A stretch of DNA of 17,267 nucleotides from Clostridia bacterium. Lineage in GTDB: Bacteria > Bacillota > Clostridia > Oscillospirales > CAG-272. The position numbers and the translations under genes were made by a program. The DNA is taken from positions 1 to 17,267 of the forward strand of contig CAAFYZ010000008.1 of assembly GCA_900767415.1 (NCBI GenBank), written 5' to 3'. Within the stretch, counting starts at the first letter, position 1, and each line of letters begins with the position of its first letter. The notes under the pieces were generated by a model. That model was not told where the DNA came from. It was given only the letters and a program-made list of their open reading frames with translations, and ran no database searches. Below, in pieces: positions 6,885-14,728 of the stretch.

Positions 6885-8675
6885 TCAGCAAAAATCGAAA
6901 GAGAAGAGGTGCACATTATCCCCCTCGCCCCAAGTGGAAATCGGGAGAAAACGAAGCTCGCGAAGTTTGCAACCGACAGGGGTGTTTTTGATGAAATTGT
7001 GAAAATCCTCCTGCCTGTCGAGCAAAATTTCGTTGCCTGCCTCGTCAACCCCCGAAAGGGTGAAGGAACGGATCAGCGTCTTCGGCACGCACATCACGGG
7101 AGAGTCGGGATAGAGGTTCGAGCGCATGGAATGTTCCCGCTCGACGATGTCGCCCGGCAGAGTCTTCCGATCGAGGTCGCTGTCAAAGGCGAGATGGACG
7201 CTCTCCACGAAGAGCGGAGCGTCGAAGCGATAAATCACCGGCTTGCCGAGCGGAAGTGTGCAACCTTGTTCTTCTTCGCCGTAGGTGTGATTGTTCCGAT
7301 CCGCACCGTTGCGCAGTCGATTCAGCGCGTCGTCCGACGCCTCACCGATCAATCTCGCCCGCAGAACCGCCTCCGGGATCTCGCGGCGGAGATAGGGAAG
7401 AAAACAGCCGTTTTTCATCAGCCGTTCCTGCAAGAGTCGGATTTTCTCTCCGACGCCGGCAGGTGTGAGATGAAATTCTTTTGCGAGATTTGCCGCCTCG
7501 CCGATCGCCTCACCGAGGATCGCGCAGGTCGCCATCACGCGGGAAGAGCTCATCGCAGCGTGCGTCATGCTGATATTACGCCCGGCGAAAAACAGATTCT
7601 CCACGTTCCGACTGTACAGCACGCGATAGGGAATTCCGTACGGAGACGGTGGCGTGATGCAGAAGTTCGGATCCCCGGGGTGATAGAATCCCTCCGGCGG
7701 GTGATCGTCGAGCCGCCAACCGCCGAAACCGACGGTGTCTTCGAATTTTCCGCCCGCGAGCACGTCGTTTTGCGTCATGAGGTAGGGACCCATCATGCGG
7801 CGGGATTCCCGCTTTCCGGGGAGGAAACCGAGGAATTCGAGGTCCCAGTAGTCCGCATTCTGCACCTCACCGCTGTTTTTGATATAGTCCCACATACCGA
7901 GTGCGAGCGCAATCAGTTCGTCGCGCGTGCTCTCGGTGTCGCGGATACTGTCCCTGTCCCCGCCGAGCTCTAGATACCAGAAGTTCTCCGACGTCATATA
8001 GATGTGCGGTTTACGCAGACGGATCATCTCCGGCGTCATGCGGATGATTCCTTCCGGCGGGATGAAGGCGTGCTTTTTGTCGGTCAGCCGCCCTTGGATC
8101 AGACAGCTCATGCCCATCGTCTTCGTATCTTCGGCCGCTACACCGATTTTCTCATGAAATTCGTCGGCAGATTCCCGCCCGAAGCGAAAGTCCGCGCCCG
8201 TCAGCGGCGCAAGTACGCTGTCGCCCGAACAATCCGCGAAGTAGGACGCCATCACGGTAATCTTTGACTGCGTCGTCATCTGCCAGCCGGTCACCGAGCG
8301 GATTTTTCCGTTTTGCGTATCCGCCGCAAGGCAGGAGCAGTTCAGAAGAAGCGTGAGATTCTTTTCCGCCTTCGCTTTTTCAAAAAGGACACTGTCCCAA
8401 AGATAATAGTTCTTCTCGGGGTTCCGATAATAGTTTTCAAGTTCCAGCTCTTCGATGATGCCGGTAGCGTGGTTGTTCCCGCCCTTTGCGCCGCAGACCC
8501 ACATGCGGATCTCGGAAGATGCGTTTCCGCCGAGGACGGGGCGCTCCTGCATCAGAACGACCCGACTGCCGCCTCTCGCCGCGGCAATCGCGGCGCACAG
8601 CCCCGCGAGCCCGCCGCCGACAACGCAAAAATCGGCGTCGATCGTCACATGAGAAATCCCGTTTGTGTTAAACAT
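6885..8675 (-). CDS. FAD-dependent oxidoreductase (FAD_oxidored family)
   Basis: 596 residues. An N-terminal Rossmann dinucleotide-binding motif, CVVGGGLAGL (GGGLAG at 20-25), is followed by the ERP-x-LGGNASSEIR segment typical of the PF12831 family. The second flavin motif NLFFAGRNISMTHAA, with SSRVMATCAILGEA after it, lies around residues 350-385. The last ~150 residues are not a flavin fold and look like an added beta-rich domain. Proteins of this family are widespread in gut anaerobes, and most have no assigned substrate. There is no signal peptide, so it is cytosolic. GGGAGG (8685-8690) lies nine bases before the start. It has its own promoter (8710-8738) and lies 105 bp downstream of a PocR-AraC regulator, which probably controls it. 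Confidence 0.85.
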   Translation of the reverse strand: MFNTNGISHVTIDADFCVVGGGLAGLCAAIAAARGGSRVVLMQERPVLGGNASSEIRMWVCGAKGGNNHATGIIEELELENYYRNPEKNYYLWDSVLFEKAKAEKNLTLLLNCSCLAADTQNGKIRSVTGWQMTTQSKITVMASYFADCSGDSVLAPLTGADFRFGRESADEFHEKIGVAAEDTKTMGMSCLIQGRLTDKKHAFIPPEGIIRMTPEMIRLRKPHIYMTSENFWYLELGGDRDSIRDTESTRDELIALALGMWDYIKNSGEVQNADYWDLEFLGFLPGKRESRRMMGPYLMTQNDVLAGGKFEDTVGFGGWRLDDHPPEGFYHPGDPNFCITPPSPYGIPYRVLYSRNVENLFFAGRNISMTHAAMSSSRVMATCAILGEAIGEAANLAKEFHLTPAGVGEKIRLLQERLMKNGCFLPYLRREIPEAVLRARLIGEASDDALNRLRNGADRNNHTYGEEEQGCTLPLGKPVIYRFDAPLFVESVHLAFDSDLDRKTLPGDIVEREHSMRSNLYPDSPVMCVPKTLIRSFTLSGVDEAGNEILLDRQEDFHNFIKNTPVGCKLRELRFLPISTWGEGDNVHLFSFDFC

Positions 8676-8709
8676 ACGATATGTCCTCCCGTCAGACCTT
8701 GTTGCCTTG

Positions 8710-8738
8710 ATTTTAGCAGGTTTTTCTCACGCTTTCAA
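8710..8738 (-). promoter_or_regulatory. Sigma-A promoter of the oxidoreductase gene
   Basis: Read on the minus strand: TTGAAA (8733-8738), a 17-base spacer, then TAAAAT (8710-8715) with TGC before it, an extended -10. Transcription would start near 8703, giving a leader of about 28 bases. CCTTGA (8705-8710) and TCAAGG (8735-8740) form an inverted repeat bracketing the promoter. Confidence 0.8.
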
Positions 8739-8765
8739 GGTAGCAATCGGCAAGAGAATGGTAAA

Positions 8766-8773
8766 TTTCTGCA
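8766..8773 (-). promoter_or_regulatory. Candidate regulator site upstream of the oxidoreductase
   Basis: Octamer TTTCTGCA on the plus strand, centred about 66 bases before the predicted transcript start, with a partial TGC half-site after it. The same octamer, as a full dyad, lies at the matching distance before the regulator gene (9842-9864). Confidence 0.4.
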
Positions 8774-8780
8774 TTTGTGC

Positions 8781-9755
8781 TTATTTTTGATTTTTCGCCG
8801 CTTCTTGCTTTTCCGCAGCGTGCCGATTCCTGTATTCCTTCGGTGTCGTTCCCGTCACGTGACGGAATACGCGGATAAAATAACCCGACGACGAAAAACC
8901 GCATTCCGCGGCAATCGCTTCGATGCTGTCGTCCGTCTTCGACAAAAGGGAGAGCGCGTGCGTTACACGGTAGTGATTGATATATTCGGGAATCCCTTTT
9001 CCGAGCGTCGCCTTGAAAGAATGGTTCAGCGCGGAGGGACTGCAAAGGCACGCCTTCGCAATCTCCGAAACGCAGAGATTTTCGGCATAGTGGCGTCGGA
9101 TATATTCCGCGGCACAGGCGACGATGTCTCCGTGACGGATGCGCTTTTCCGTTGCAAGACGGTCGACGAGCTTTTTGTCGATGTACTTTTCCGCCACAAG
9201 TTCAAAGGCGAGAACCACGGATTTCACGACGGTAAGAATCGCGTCCATGTTTTTGGGGAAGGAACGTGTGCTTTTTTTATATGCCTCACCGAGCATTTCT
9301 CCCGAAAATCCGTAAATCCTTTCAAGGCGTGCAAAACGCCTGTCGGCAGAATCCGACGCGATTCCGAACTCTCCGAGAAGTACCGCCCCGATCACGGTCG
9401 TGCGGTATTTTACGGGAATCACGTATTCCGAAATGCCGCAAAAGCAGGTACCGAAAAAGCCGTCCGGCTCGCGTATGCACCGCCGCCGCAGATATTCGTT
9501 GCTGAGTGTGACGCAGGTTTCGGCGGCGCGCGGATCGATCTTCACATAGGAGCAAAAAGGGGAGTCGTGCCAAAGGAAAAAGTCGCACATCGGTTTGAAG
9601 GACGGGCGCGTCGCAAAACAGCCGAGAAAGTCCTTGATATGAATCTCGATCCCGTAATCGGCGGAGATGGTTTCAAACGAGCGACGGATTCTCTCAATAT
9701 CTCCCTGTACATCGCGCTCGAAGGGTAGATTTTCTTTCAGATCGAAAATATCCAT
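8781..9755 (-). CDS. AraC-family transcriptional regulator with PocR sensor domain
   Basis: 324 residues. Residues ~20-185 match the PocR ligand-binding domain (PF10114): an N-terminal helical region, cysteines at 57, 68, 81, 104 and 106, and the conserved CGISEYVIPV stretch. Residues ~210-310 carry two helix-turn-helix units of the AraC family, the first around VSEIAKACLCSPSALNHSF and the second around IEAIAAECGFSSSGYFIRVF, then TPKEYRNRH. In known PocR proteins the domain senses a small metabolite such as 1,2-propanediol; the ligand here is unknown. GAGGG (9762-9766) lies six bases before ATG 9753-9755. Gene order and shared upstream motifs suggest it controls itself and the oxidoreductase at 6885-8675. 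Confidence 0.88.
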   Translation of the reverse strand: MDIFDLKENLPFERDVQGDIERIRRSFETISADYGIEIHIKDFLGCFATRPSFKPMCDFFLWHDSPFCSYVKIDPRAAETCVTLSNEYLRRRCIREPDGFFGTCFCGISEYVIPVKYRTTVIGAVLLGEFGIASDSADRRFARLERIYGFSGEMLGEAYKKSTRSFPKNMDAILTVVKSVVLAFELVAEKYIDKKLVDRLATEKRIRHGDIVACAAEYIRRHYAENLCVSEIAKACLCSPSALNHSFKATLGKGIPEYINHYRVTHALSLLSKTDDSIEAIAAECGFSSSGYFIRVFRHVTGTTPKEYRNRHAAEKQEAAKNQK

Positions 9756-9788
9756 GACAGACCCTCGTCTTTCGGAATTCTTTCCTCT

Positions 9789-9797
9789 ATTCTATCA
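9789..9797 (-). promoter_or_regulatory. Extended -10 promoter of the regulator gene
   Basis: TGATAGAAT on the minus strand, inside TGTGATAGAATA, a 12-mer that recurs before the phosphodiesterase gene and the rRNA-type promoter. The -35 region is poor, which fits an activator-dependent promoter. Confidence 0.65.
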
Positions 9798-9841
9798 CAC
9801 CTTTTTGCAAAAGGAAAGAACCTTACGCGATTTTGTTGTAA

Positions 9842-9864
9842 TTTTCTGCAAGAAGTGCAGAAAA
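9842..9864. promoter_or_regulatory. Perfect 9-bp dyad, candidate operator
   Basis: TTTTCTGCA, five bases, then TGCAGAAAA, centred at 9853, about 71 bases before the predicted start of the regulator transcript. It could also fold as a weak hairpin, but the stem is AT-rich and lies just beyond the terminator of the neighbouring gene. Confidence 0.45.
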
Positions 9865-9866
9865 AT

Positions 9867-9900
9867 GAAAAAGAGAACCGCCTCTGCGGTTCTCTTTTTC
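9867..9900 (-). terminator. Rho-independent terminator of the phosphodiesterase gene
   Basis: A 14-bp perfect stem (9867-9880 with 9887-9900), a six-base loop and T-rich flanks on the minus strand, seven bases after the stop codon. Confidence 0.9.
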
Positions 9901-9907
9901 GGAGATG

Positions 9908-10456
9908 TTATCTTGCGTCGTGGGTGAAAAGAAGATTCCCCTCAAAATCTTTGGTCGTGAAGACACCGGAATCGAATACCATGTAACTTTTCGGGAATCC
10001 GCCCTTCGGCAGAGCCGCCGAACCGGGATTCAGATACACATTCCGATCGCCGAAAGGGGTGCAGGCGGGAATGTGCGTGTGTCCGTGCAGAAGAATATCC
10101 CCGGGGAGCAGGGGCGGCAGGTGTTCGAGATGAAAGAGGTGTCCGTGCGTCGCGAACACACGCACGCCGTCAAGGGATAAAAATGCGTAATCGGTAAGGA
10201 CGGGGAAGTCGAGGACCATCTGATCGACCTCCGCCTCACAGTTGCCGCGGACGGCGAGAATTTCGTTTTTATGAGAGTTCAGCAGTGCGATGACTTCTTT
10301 CGGCGCATACGCCGCCGGAAGATCGTTGCGCGGTCCGTGATAGAGAAGGTCGCCGAGCAGCAGAACCCGCTCGCACCCCTCGCGCTCCTTTGCGCAAAAC
10401 ACCGCCCGCGCGGCGGCAATATCACCGTGAATATCCGAAGCAATCAGAAGTTTCAT
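9908..10456 (-). CDS. YfcE/MJ0936-type metallophosphoesterase
   Basis: 182 residues. All five metal-site motifs of the calcineurin-like phosphoesterase fold are visible: DIHG (D8, H10), GDLLYHGPRN (D36), GNCE (N72), THGH (H104, H106) and GHTH (H126, H128). The length and the GHTHIP and LNPGS motifs fit YfcE-like phosphodiesterases, which hydrolyse phosphodiester test substrates in vitro but whose natural substrate is unsettled. GGAGG lies about seven bases before the start. The gene is a single unit between its own promoter (10487-10515) and terminator (9867-9900). Confidence 0.9.
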   Translation of the reverse strand: MKLLIASDIHGDIAAARAVFCAKEREGCERVLLLGDLLYHGPRNDLPAAYAPKEVIALLNSHKNEILAVRGNCEAEVDQMVLDFPVLTDYAFLSLDGVRVFATHGHLFHLEHLPPLLPGDILLHGHTHIPACTPFGDRNVYLNPGSAALPKGGFPKSYMVFDSGVFTTKDFEGNLLFTHDAR

Positions 10457-10486
10457 TTTTTTCCTCCGTAACCGAGATCGTTTTTT

Positions 10487-10515
10487 ATTCTATCACATTC
10501 CGTAAAAGAATGCAA
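10487..10515 (-). promoter_or_regulatory. Sigma-A promoter of the phosphodiesterase gene
   Basis: Minus strand: TTGCAT (10510-10515), a 17-base spacer, TAGAAT (10487-10492) with TGA before it. It shares the 12-mer TGTGATAGAATA with two other promoters in the window. Confidence 0.8.
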
Positions 10516-10585
10516 GCAAAAATAAAAACATCCCGTAAATTCCGCAAAAATATCCGAAAGTATAAAAATCCCCGATTCCGAAATC

Positions 10586-10614
10586 TTGACAAAACTTTAT
10601 CGGTATGCTAAAAT
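10586..10614 (+). promoter_or_regulatory. Sigma-A promoter of the gyrB-like/gpmI operon
   Basis: Consensus TTGACA (10586-10591), a 17-base spacer, TAAAAT (10609-10614) with TGC before it. The transcript would start near 10621. It is divergent from the phosphodiesterase promoter, with about 70 bases between the two -35 boxes. Confidence 0.88.
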
Positions 10615-10646
10615 ATATAGTTGAGAATAAAAGTCAGGGGGGCATC

Positions 10647-12647
10647 ATGGCAGAAAAAACCGGAAGAAAAACGGCATACAACGACCAAAGCATCAAATCG
10701 CTCAAGGGCTCGGAACGAGTCAGAAAGCGCCCTGCCGTCATTTTCGGCTCCGACGATCTGATCGGTTGTCAGCACGCATTTATCGAGATTCTTGCCAACG
10801 CGGTGGACGAGGCACGGGAAGGTTACGGCGATAAAATCACGGTCAAGCACTTTCTTGACGCCACCATCGAGGTCGAGGACTGCGGACGCGGCGTGCCGCT
10901 CGGTTATAACGAAAAGGAAAAACGCTGGAACTGGGAACTCGTCTTCTGCGAGCTGTACGCCGGCGGAAAATACGATAACAACAACGGGAATTCCGCATAC
11001 GAGTTTTCTCTCGGTCTGAACGGTCTCGGTGCTACGGCGACGCAGTATTCCAGCGAATTCATGAACGTCCGTTCCTATAACGGCGAGACGCTGTCGGAGA
11101 TGAACTTCAAGCGCGGCGATCCCGTCGGAAAACTCAAGGTGACTCCTCTTACCGCTTCTTCGCCGAAAAAGCGGGGGACGATCATCCGCTGGCGTCCCGA
11201 TATCGACGTCTTCAAGGAGATCGACATTCCGACGTCCTTTTTCGACGCGACCCTTCGCCGTCAGGCATTTGTCAACGCGGGGATCCGTTTTATTCTTGAA
11301 CAGGAGACCGCACCGGGTAAATTCGAAAAGAGCGAATACTATTACGAGAACGGCGTCGCGGATTACCTTGCCGAGATTACGGACGGAATTACGCTTACCC
11401 CGCCCGTCCTTTGGAAGATAGAGACGCGTGGTCGCGACCGCGAAGATCTCGAGGAATATAAACTCAAGGCGGAGATCGCCTTCTGCTTTTCCAAGAGCGG
11501 AGCGGCAGAATATTATCACAACTCTTCCTATCTCGAATACGGCGGTGCTCCCGATAAGGCGGTGCGCACGGCGTTTACGTATGCAATCGATAAGTATATC
11601 AAGGGGCAGAACAAATACAATAAGAACGAATCGAAGATCTCTTTTGCCGACATTGCGGACAATCTGACCGTTATCATCAACTCGGCGTCGACGCAGACCT
11701 CGTATGAGAACCAGACGAAGAAGGCGATTACCAACGCTTTCATCGCCAAGGCACTCACCGATTTTATGAAAGAGAATCTCGAGATCTACCTGACGGAGAA
11801 CGCCGCCATCGCCTCGCAGATCGTCTCGCAGGTGCTTGTCAACAAGCGGGCGAGAGAATCCGCCGAGCGCACGAAAATCGACATCAAGAAAAAACTCACC
11901 GGCACGATGGACGTCTCCAACCGCGTCGAAAAGTTTGTTCCTTGCCGCTCGAAAGACCCCGAACTCCGCGAAGTTTATATCGTAGAGGGCGACTCCGCCA
12001 TGTCGAGCTGTAAACTCGGGAGAAATGCCGAATTTCAGGCGATTATTCCCGTCCGCGGCAAGACGCTCAACTGCATGAAGAGTTCATACGAAAAGATTTT
12101 CGCGAGCGACATCATCGTCGACCTTCTGAAGGTCATCGGTTGCGGCGTGGAGGTCAAGACGAAGAAACCGGGAGAACTCGCGACCTTCGACTATAAACTT
12201 CTGAAATGGAATAAGATCATCATCTGCACCGATGCGGACGAGGACGGTTTTCAGATCCGAACGCTTCTTCTGACGATGTTTTATCGTCTTCTGCCCACAT
12301 TGATTGAGAAAGGGAAGATCTTCATTGCGGAGTCTCCGCTCTTCGAGATCACTTGCGGGCAGGATACTTATTTTGCTTATAACGAACCAGAAAAAATCGA
12401 AATTCTGAAAAAACTCGGCAACAAAAAGTACAAGCTCCAAAGATCCAAAGGTCTCGGTGAAAACGAACCGGAAATGATGTGGCGTACGACCATGTGTCCG
12501 TCGACAAGGCGCCTTGTCGCTGTGACGCCGGCGGATGCCGCGGAGACGGCGAGAATGTTCGATATCCTGCTCGGCGACGCTCTCGCCGAAAGAAAACGCT
12601 TCATCGGCGAATACGGACATCTGTACGTCAATGATGCGGATATTTAA
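10647..12647 (+). CDS. Atypical GyrB/ParE-like type II topoisomerase ATPase subunit
   Basis: 666 residues from ATG 10647, chosen because AGGGGGG precedes it and because the frame's earlier start at 10605 lies upstream of the predicted transcript start. The N-terminal GHKL ATPase has KRPAVIFGS, E47/N51/D54 in EILANAVDEA, D78 in EDCGRG and the GLNGLG loop at 123-128. QTKK in the transducer supplies the QTK-loop lysine. Toprim motifs are EGDSA at 447-451 and DADEDG at 529-534, then the KGLGE segment. Deviations from GyrB are GLNGLG for GLHGVG, EGDSAMSS for EGDSAGGS, and FQIRTLLLT where GyrB has SHIRTLLLT, so the conserved His is Gln. No A subunit is encoded nearby. gpmI follows after 31 bp. It is probably a second, specialised B subunit of a type found in Clostridia rather than the main gyrase. 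Confidence 0.85.
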   Translation: MAEKTGRKTAYNDQSIKSLKGSERVRKRPAVIFGSDDLIGCQHAFIEILANAVDEAREGYGDKITVKHFLDATIEVEDCGRGVPLGYNEKEKRWNWELVFCELYAGGKYDNNNGNSAYEFSLGLNGLGATATQYSSEFMNVRSYNGETLSEMNFKRGDPVGKLKVTPLTASSPKKRGTIIRWRPDIDVFKEIDIPTSFFDATLRRQAFVNAGIRFILEQETAPGKFEKSEYYYENGVADYLAEITDGITLTPPVLWKIETRGRDREDLEEYKLKAEIAFCFSKSGAAEYYHNSSYLEYGGAPDKAVRTAFTYAIDKYIKGQNKYNKNESKISFADIADNLTVIINSASTQTSYENQTKKAITNAFIAKALTDFMKENLEIYLTENAAIASQIVSQVLVNKRARESAERTKIDIKKKLTGTMDVSNRVEKFVPCRSKDPELREVYIVEGDSAMSSCKLGRNAEFQAIIPVRGKTLNCMKSSYEKIFASDIIVDLLKVIGCGVEVKTKKPGELATFDYKLLKWNKIIICTDADEDGFQIRTLLLTMFYRLLPTLIEKGKIFIAESPLFEITCGQDTYFAYNEPEKIEILKKLGNKKYKLQRSKGLGENEPEMMWRTTMCPSTRRLVAVTPADAAETARMFDILLGDALAERKRFIGEYGHLYVNDADI

Positions 12648-12678
12648 GATTATATTTTTGAAAAGAGGCAGATAAAAA

Positions 12679-14331
12679 ATGGCAGAACTGAAAAAGAACT
12701 CACAGTTTGCGGGAATTCAAGGTCCGCTGCTCACCATTGTCATGGATGGCGTCGGGCTTGCACCGGCGAACGCCGCCAACGCCGTGGCGGCGGCGGACAC
12801 GCCGACGCTTGACCGTCTGATGGCGACCTATCCCACGTTGAAGATCAAGGCGCACGGTACCGCTGTCGGGCTTCCCACCGATGACGATATGGGCAACTCC
12901 GAGGTCGGACACAACGCCCTCGGCTCGGGTCAGATTTTCGCGCAGGGAGCGAAACTCGTCTCTCAGTCGATCGCGAGCGGCAAGATTTTCGCGTCCGATA
13001 CCTGGCACGAACTTGTGGAAAATGTGAAAAAGAATCATTCCACGCTTCATTTTCTCGGACTCTTCTCGGATGGCAATGTTCATTCGCATATCGACCATCT
13101 GAAAGCGATGATCGAAGGGGCGAAGCACGACGGTGTGCAGCGCGTTCGCGTTCATATTCTCCTTGATGGACGCGATGTCGGCGAGACGAGCGCACTTGAC
13201 TATGTTCTTCCTTTTGAAGAATACCTTGCGAAACTTCGCGCAGAGGGCATGGATATCGCCATCGCCTCCGGCGGCGGAAGAATGCAGATTACCATGGACC
13301 GCTACGAGGCGAACTGGCACATGGTCGACCTCGGCTGGCAGACACATGTCCTCGGTGAGGGCAGACAGTTTGCGAGCGCGGAAGAGGCGATCACAACCTA
13401 TCGTAAAGAGCTCGGCGTTATCGACCAGGATCTGCCGCCTTTCGTTATCGCAAAGGACGGAAAGCCCGTCGGCACGATCGAAGACGGCGACAGCGTGATC
13501 TTCTACAACTTCCGCGGCGACCGCGCCATCGAGATTTCCAAGGCGTTCGAGGGCGGTGCGGACTTCGATAAATTCGACCGTCACCGCGTACCGAAAGTAG
13601 TATATGCCGGTATGCTGGAATATGACGGAGATCTCCATATTCCGAGCCGCTATCTTGTCAATCCCCCCGAGATTACCAATACCATGAGCGAATATCTCGT
13701 CGGTGCCGGCGTTCCCGAACTCGCCATCTCCGAGACGCAGAAGTTCGGACACGTCACCTATTTCTGGAACGGCAACCGCTCGGGTAAATTCTCCGAAACG
13801 CTGGAAACCTATATCGAGATTCCCTCCGATGTCGTTCCGTTCGAACAGCGTCCGTGGATGAAGTGCGCCGAGATCACCGACAAGTTGATCGAGTGCCTGG
13901 AATCCGGGAAATACCGCTATCTGCGCGTCAATTTTCCGAACGGCGATATGGTCGGTCATACCGGCTCCTTCCTCGCGACCGAATGTTCGATGGAGGCACT
14001 GGATCTTCAACTGGCGCGCCTTCTGAAAGTGGTGGATCGCCTGCACGGCGTCGCTCTCATCACTGCCGATCACGGCAACGCTGACGAAATGTATGAGATG
14101 GATAAGAAGACGGGCGAGCCGAAGCACAACAAAGACGGCAGTCTGAAAGCGAAGACGAGCCATACTCTGAACCCGGTACCGTTTATCATCTACGACAACT
14201 TCTATCGTGACCGTTACGATGTGAAGACGGACGGTTCGTTCGGACTTTCCAACGTTGCTGCCACGACCGTGAACCTTCTCGGTTACGACGCACCGAAGAT
14301 GTGGAACGAGTCGATGATCAAACTGAAGTAA
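12679..14331 (+). CDS. gpmI: 2,3-bisphosphoglycerate-independent phosphoglycerate mutase
   Basis: 550 residues. It interconverts 3- and 2-phosphoglycerate in glycolysis and uses two Mn ions. D23 (VMDGVG) and the nucleophile S74 (DMGNSEVGH) start the alkaline-phosphatase-like domain. D423 and H427 (GDMVGHTG), D464 and H465 (ADHGNADE), and H495 (SHTLNPVPF) complete the metal sites as known from the Bacillus enzyme. The phosphotransferase insert (FSDGNVHSH, LLDGRDV) is intact. It is about 40 residues longer than the ~510-residue standard, with a short N-terminal extension before LLTIVMDG and loops in the C-terminal part. AGAGG (12664-12668) precedes ATG 12679. It is the second gene after the gyrB-like gene, and Mn dependence may link activity to sporulation as in Bacillus. 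Confidence 0.94.
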   Translation: MAELKKNSQFAGIQGPLLTIVMDGVGLAPANAANAVAAADTPTLDRLMATYPTLKIKAHGTAVGLPTDDDMGNSEVGHNALGSGQIFAQGAKLVSQSIASGKIFASDTWHELVENVKKNHSTLHFLGLFSDGNVHSHIDHLKAMIEGAKHDGVQRVRVHILLDGRDVGETSALDYVLPFEEYLAKLRAEGMDIAIASGGGRMQITMDRYEANWHMVDLGWQTHVLGEGRQFASAEEAITTYRKELGVIDQDLPPFVIAKDGKPVGTIEDGDSVIFYNFRGDRAIEISKAFEGGADFDKFDRHRVPKVVYAGMLEYDGDLHIPSRYLVNPPEITNTMSEYLVGAGVPELAISETQKFGHVTYFWNGNRSGKFSETLETYIEIPSDVVPFEQRPWMKCAEITDKLIECLESGKYRYLRVNFPNGDMVGHTGSFLATECSMEALDLQLARLLKVVDRLHGVALITADHGNADEMYEMDKKTGEPKHNKDGSLKAKTSHTLNPVPFIIYDNFYRDRYDVKTDGSFGLSNVAATTVNLLGYDAPKMWNESMIKLK

Positions 14332-14337
14332 CAGAAA

Positions 14338-14377
14338 AAAGAAGGCAGTTTCCTTGCAGAAGGGGACTGCCTTCTTT
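14338..14377 (+). terminator. Rho-independent terminator after gpmI
   Basis: AAAGAAGGCAGT (14338-14349) pairs with its complement at 14366-14377. Two more C:G pairs extend the stem inside it, and it is followed by a pyrimidine-rich run. It begins seven bases after the stop. Confidence 0.88.
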
Positions 14378-14435
14378 CTCTCGCTTCTCGGGCACCGATT
14401 TGTATATGTTTGCATAAACTTGAGATACTATGAGG

Positions 14436-14447
14436 CAAAACGTTTTG
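14436..14447. promoter_or_regulatory. Palindrome resembling a LacI-family operator
   Basis: CAAAACGTTTTG is a perfect 12-bp palindrome with the central CG typical of LacI/GalR-type sites. No regulator of that family is in the window, and it lies more than 110 bp upstream of the nearest promoter. Confidence 0.25.
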
Positions 14448-14559
14448 TGCTATTCGGCTACTCTTTTTCGCGATTTTCGTATAAAATGACGGAGATTTGC
14501 GAAAAAAGAAAAAATATTCAGAAAATCTTTCCGATATTCATACTTTGGAAACAATTATC

Positions 14560-14568
14560 TGTTATAAT
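14560..14568 (+). promoter_or_regulatory. Extended -10 promoter of the small-protein gene
   Basis: TGTTATAAT (TG 14560-14561, TATAAT 14563-14568). There is no good -35 at 17 bases. Transcription would start near 14575, giving a leader of about 155 bases. Confidence 0.55.
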
Positions 14569-14675
14569 TGCAGTCGCTTTTTATAAAGTGTACAGAATCT
14601 TCGTGAAATACACAATGTAAAAATACAGTCATCATCCTTCGCATTTTGCTTCATTTTCAAACTCAGAAAGAAAGG

Positions 14676-14712
14676 GATCGCTCTCTGTTGCCGTAGCATA
14701 CGGCGGGCGATC
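14676..14712 (+). promoter_or_regulatory. Two-stem leader RNA structure before the small-protein gene
   Basis: The outer stem GATCGC (14676-14681) pairs with GCGATC (14707-14712). The inner stem GCCGTA (14690-14695) pairs with TACGGC (14699-14704) across a three-base loop. It ends 16 bases before ATG 14729, which has only a weak purine site, so it could affect ribosome access. It matches no riboswitch class that I know. Confidence 0.4.
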
Positions 14713-14728
14713 GGATACGGTAAACAAA

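Larger units (their letters stand above)
14378..14728. other. 351-bp intergenic region with a promoter, a palindrome and a structured leader
   Basis: AT-rich and without a convincing gene. It holds the perfect 12-bp palindrome CAAAACGTTTTG (14436-14447), an extended -10 promoter (14560-14568) and a two-stem RNA element (14676-14712). A 44-codon frame ending near 14620 has no ribosome site and is not called. Confidence 0.6.

Noticed and set aside
6873..9728. Long plus-strand frames opposite the oxidoreductase and regulator genes
   Set aside because: They are arginine-rich, low-complexity shadows of genes with clear family motifs on the minus strand.
12700..14415. Long minus-strand frame opposite gpmI
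   Set aside because: It is a codon-bias shadow of a fully recognisable phosphoglycerate mutase, with no ribosome site or recognisable domain.
14486..14620. 44-codon hydrophobic frame before the small-protein gene
   Set aside because: No ribosome binding site, AT-rich composition and overlap with the predicted promoter make it unlikely to be translated.
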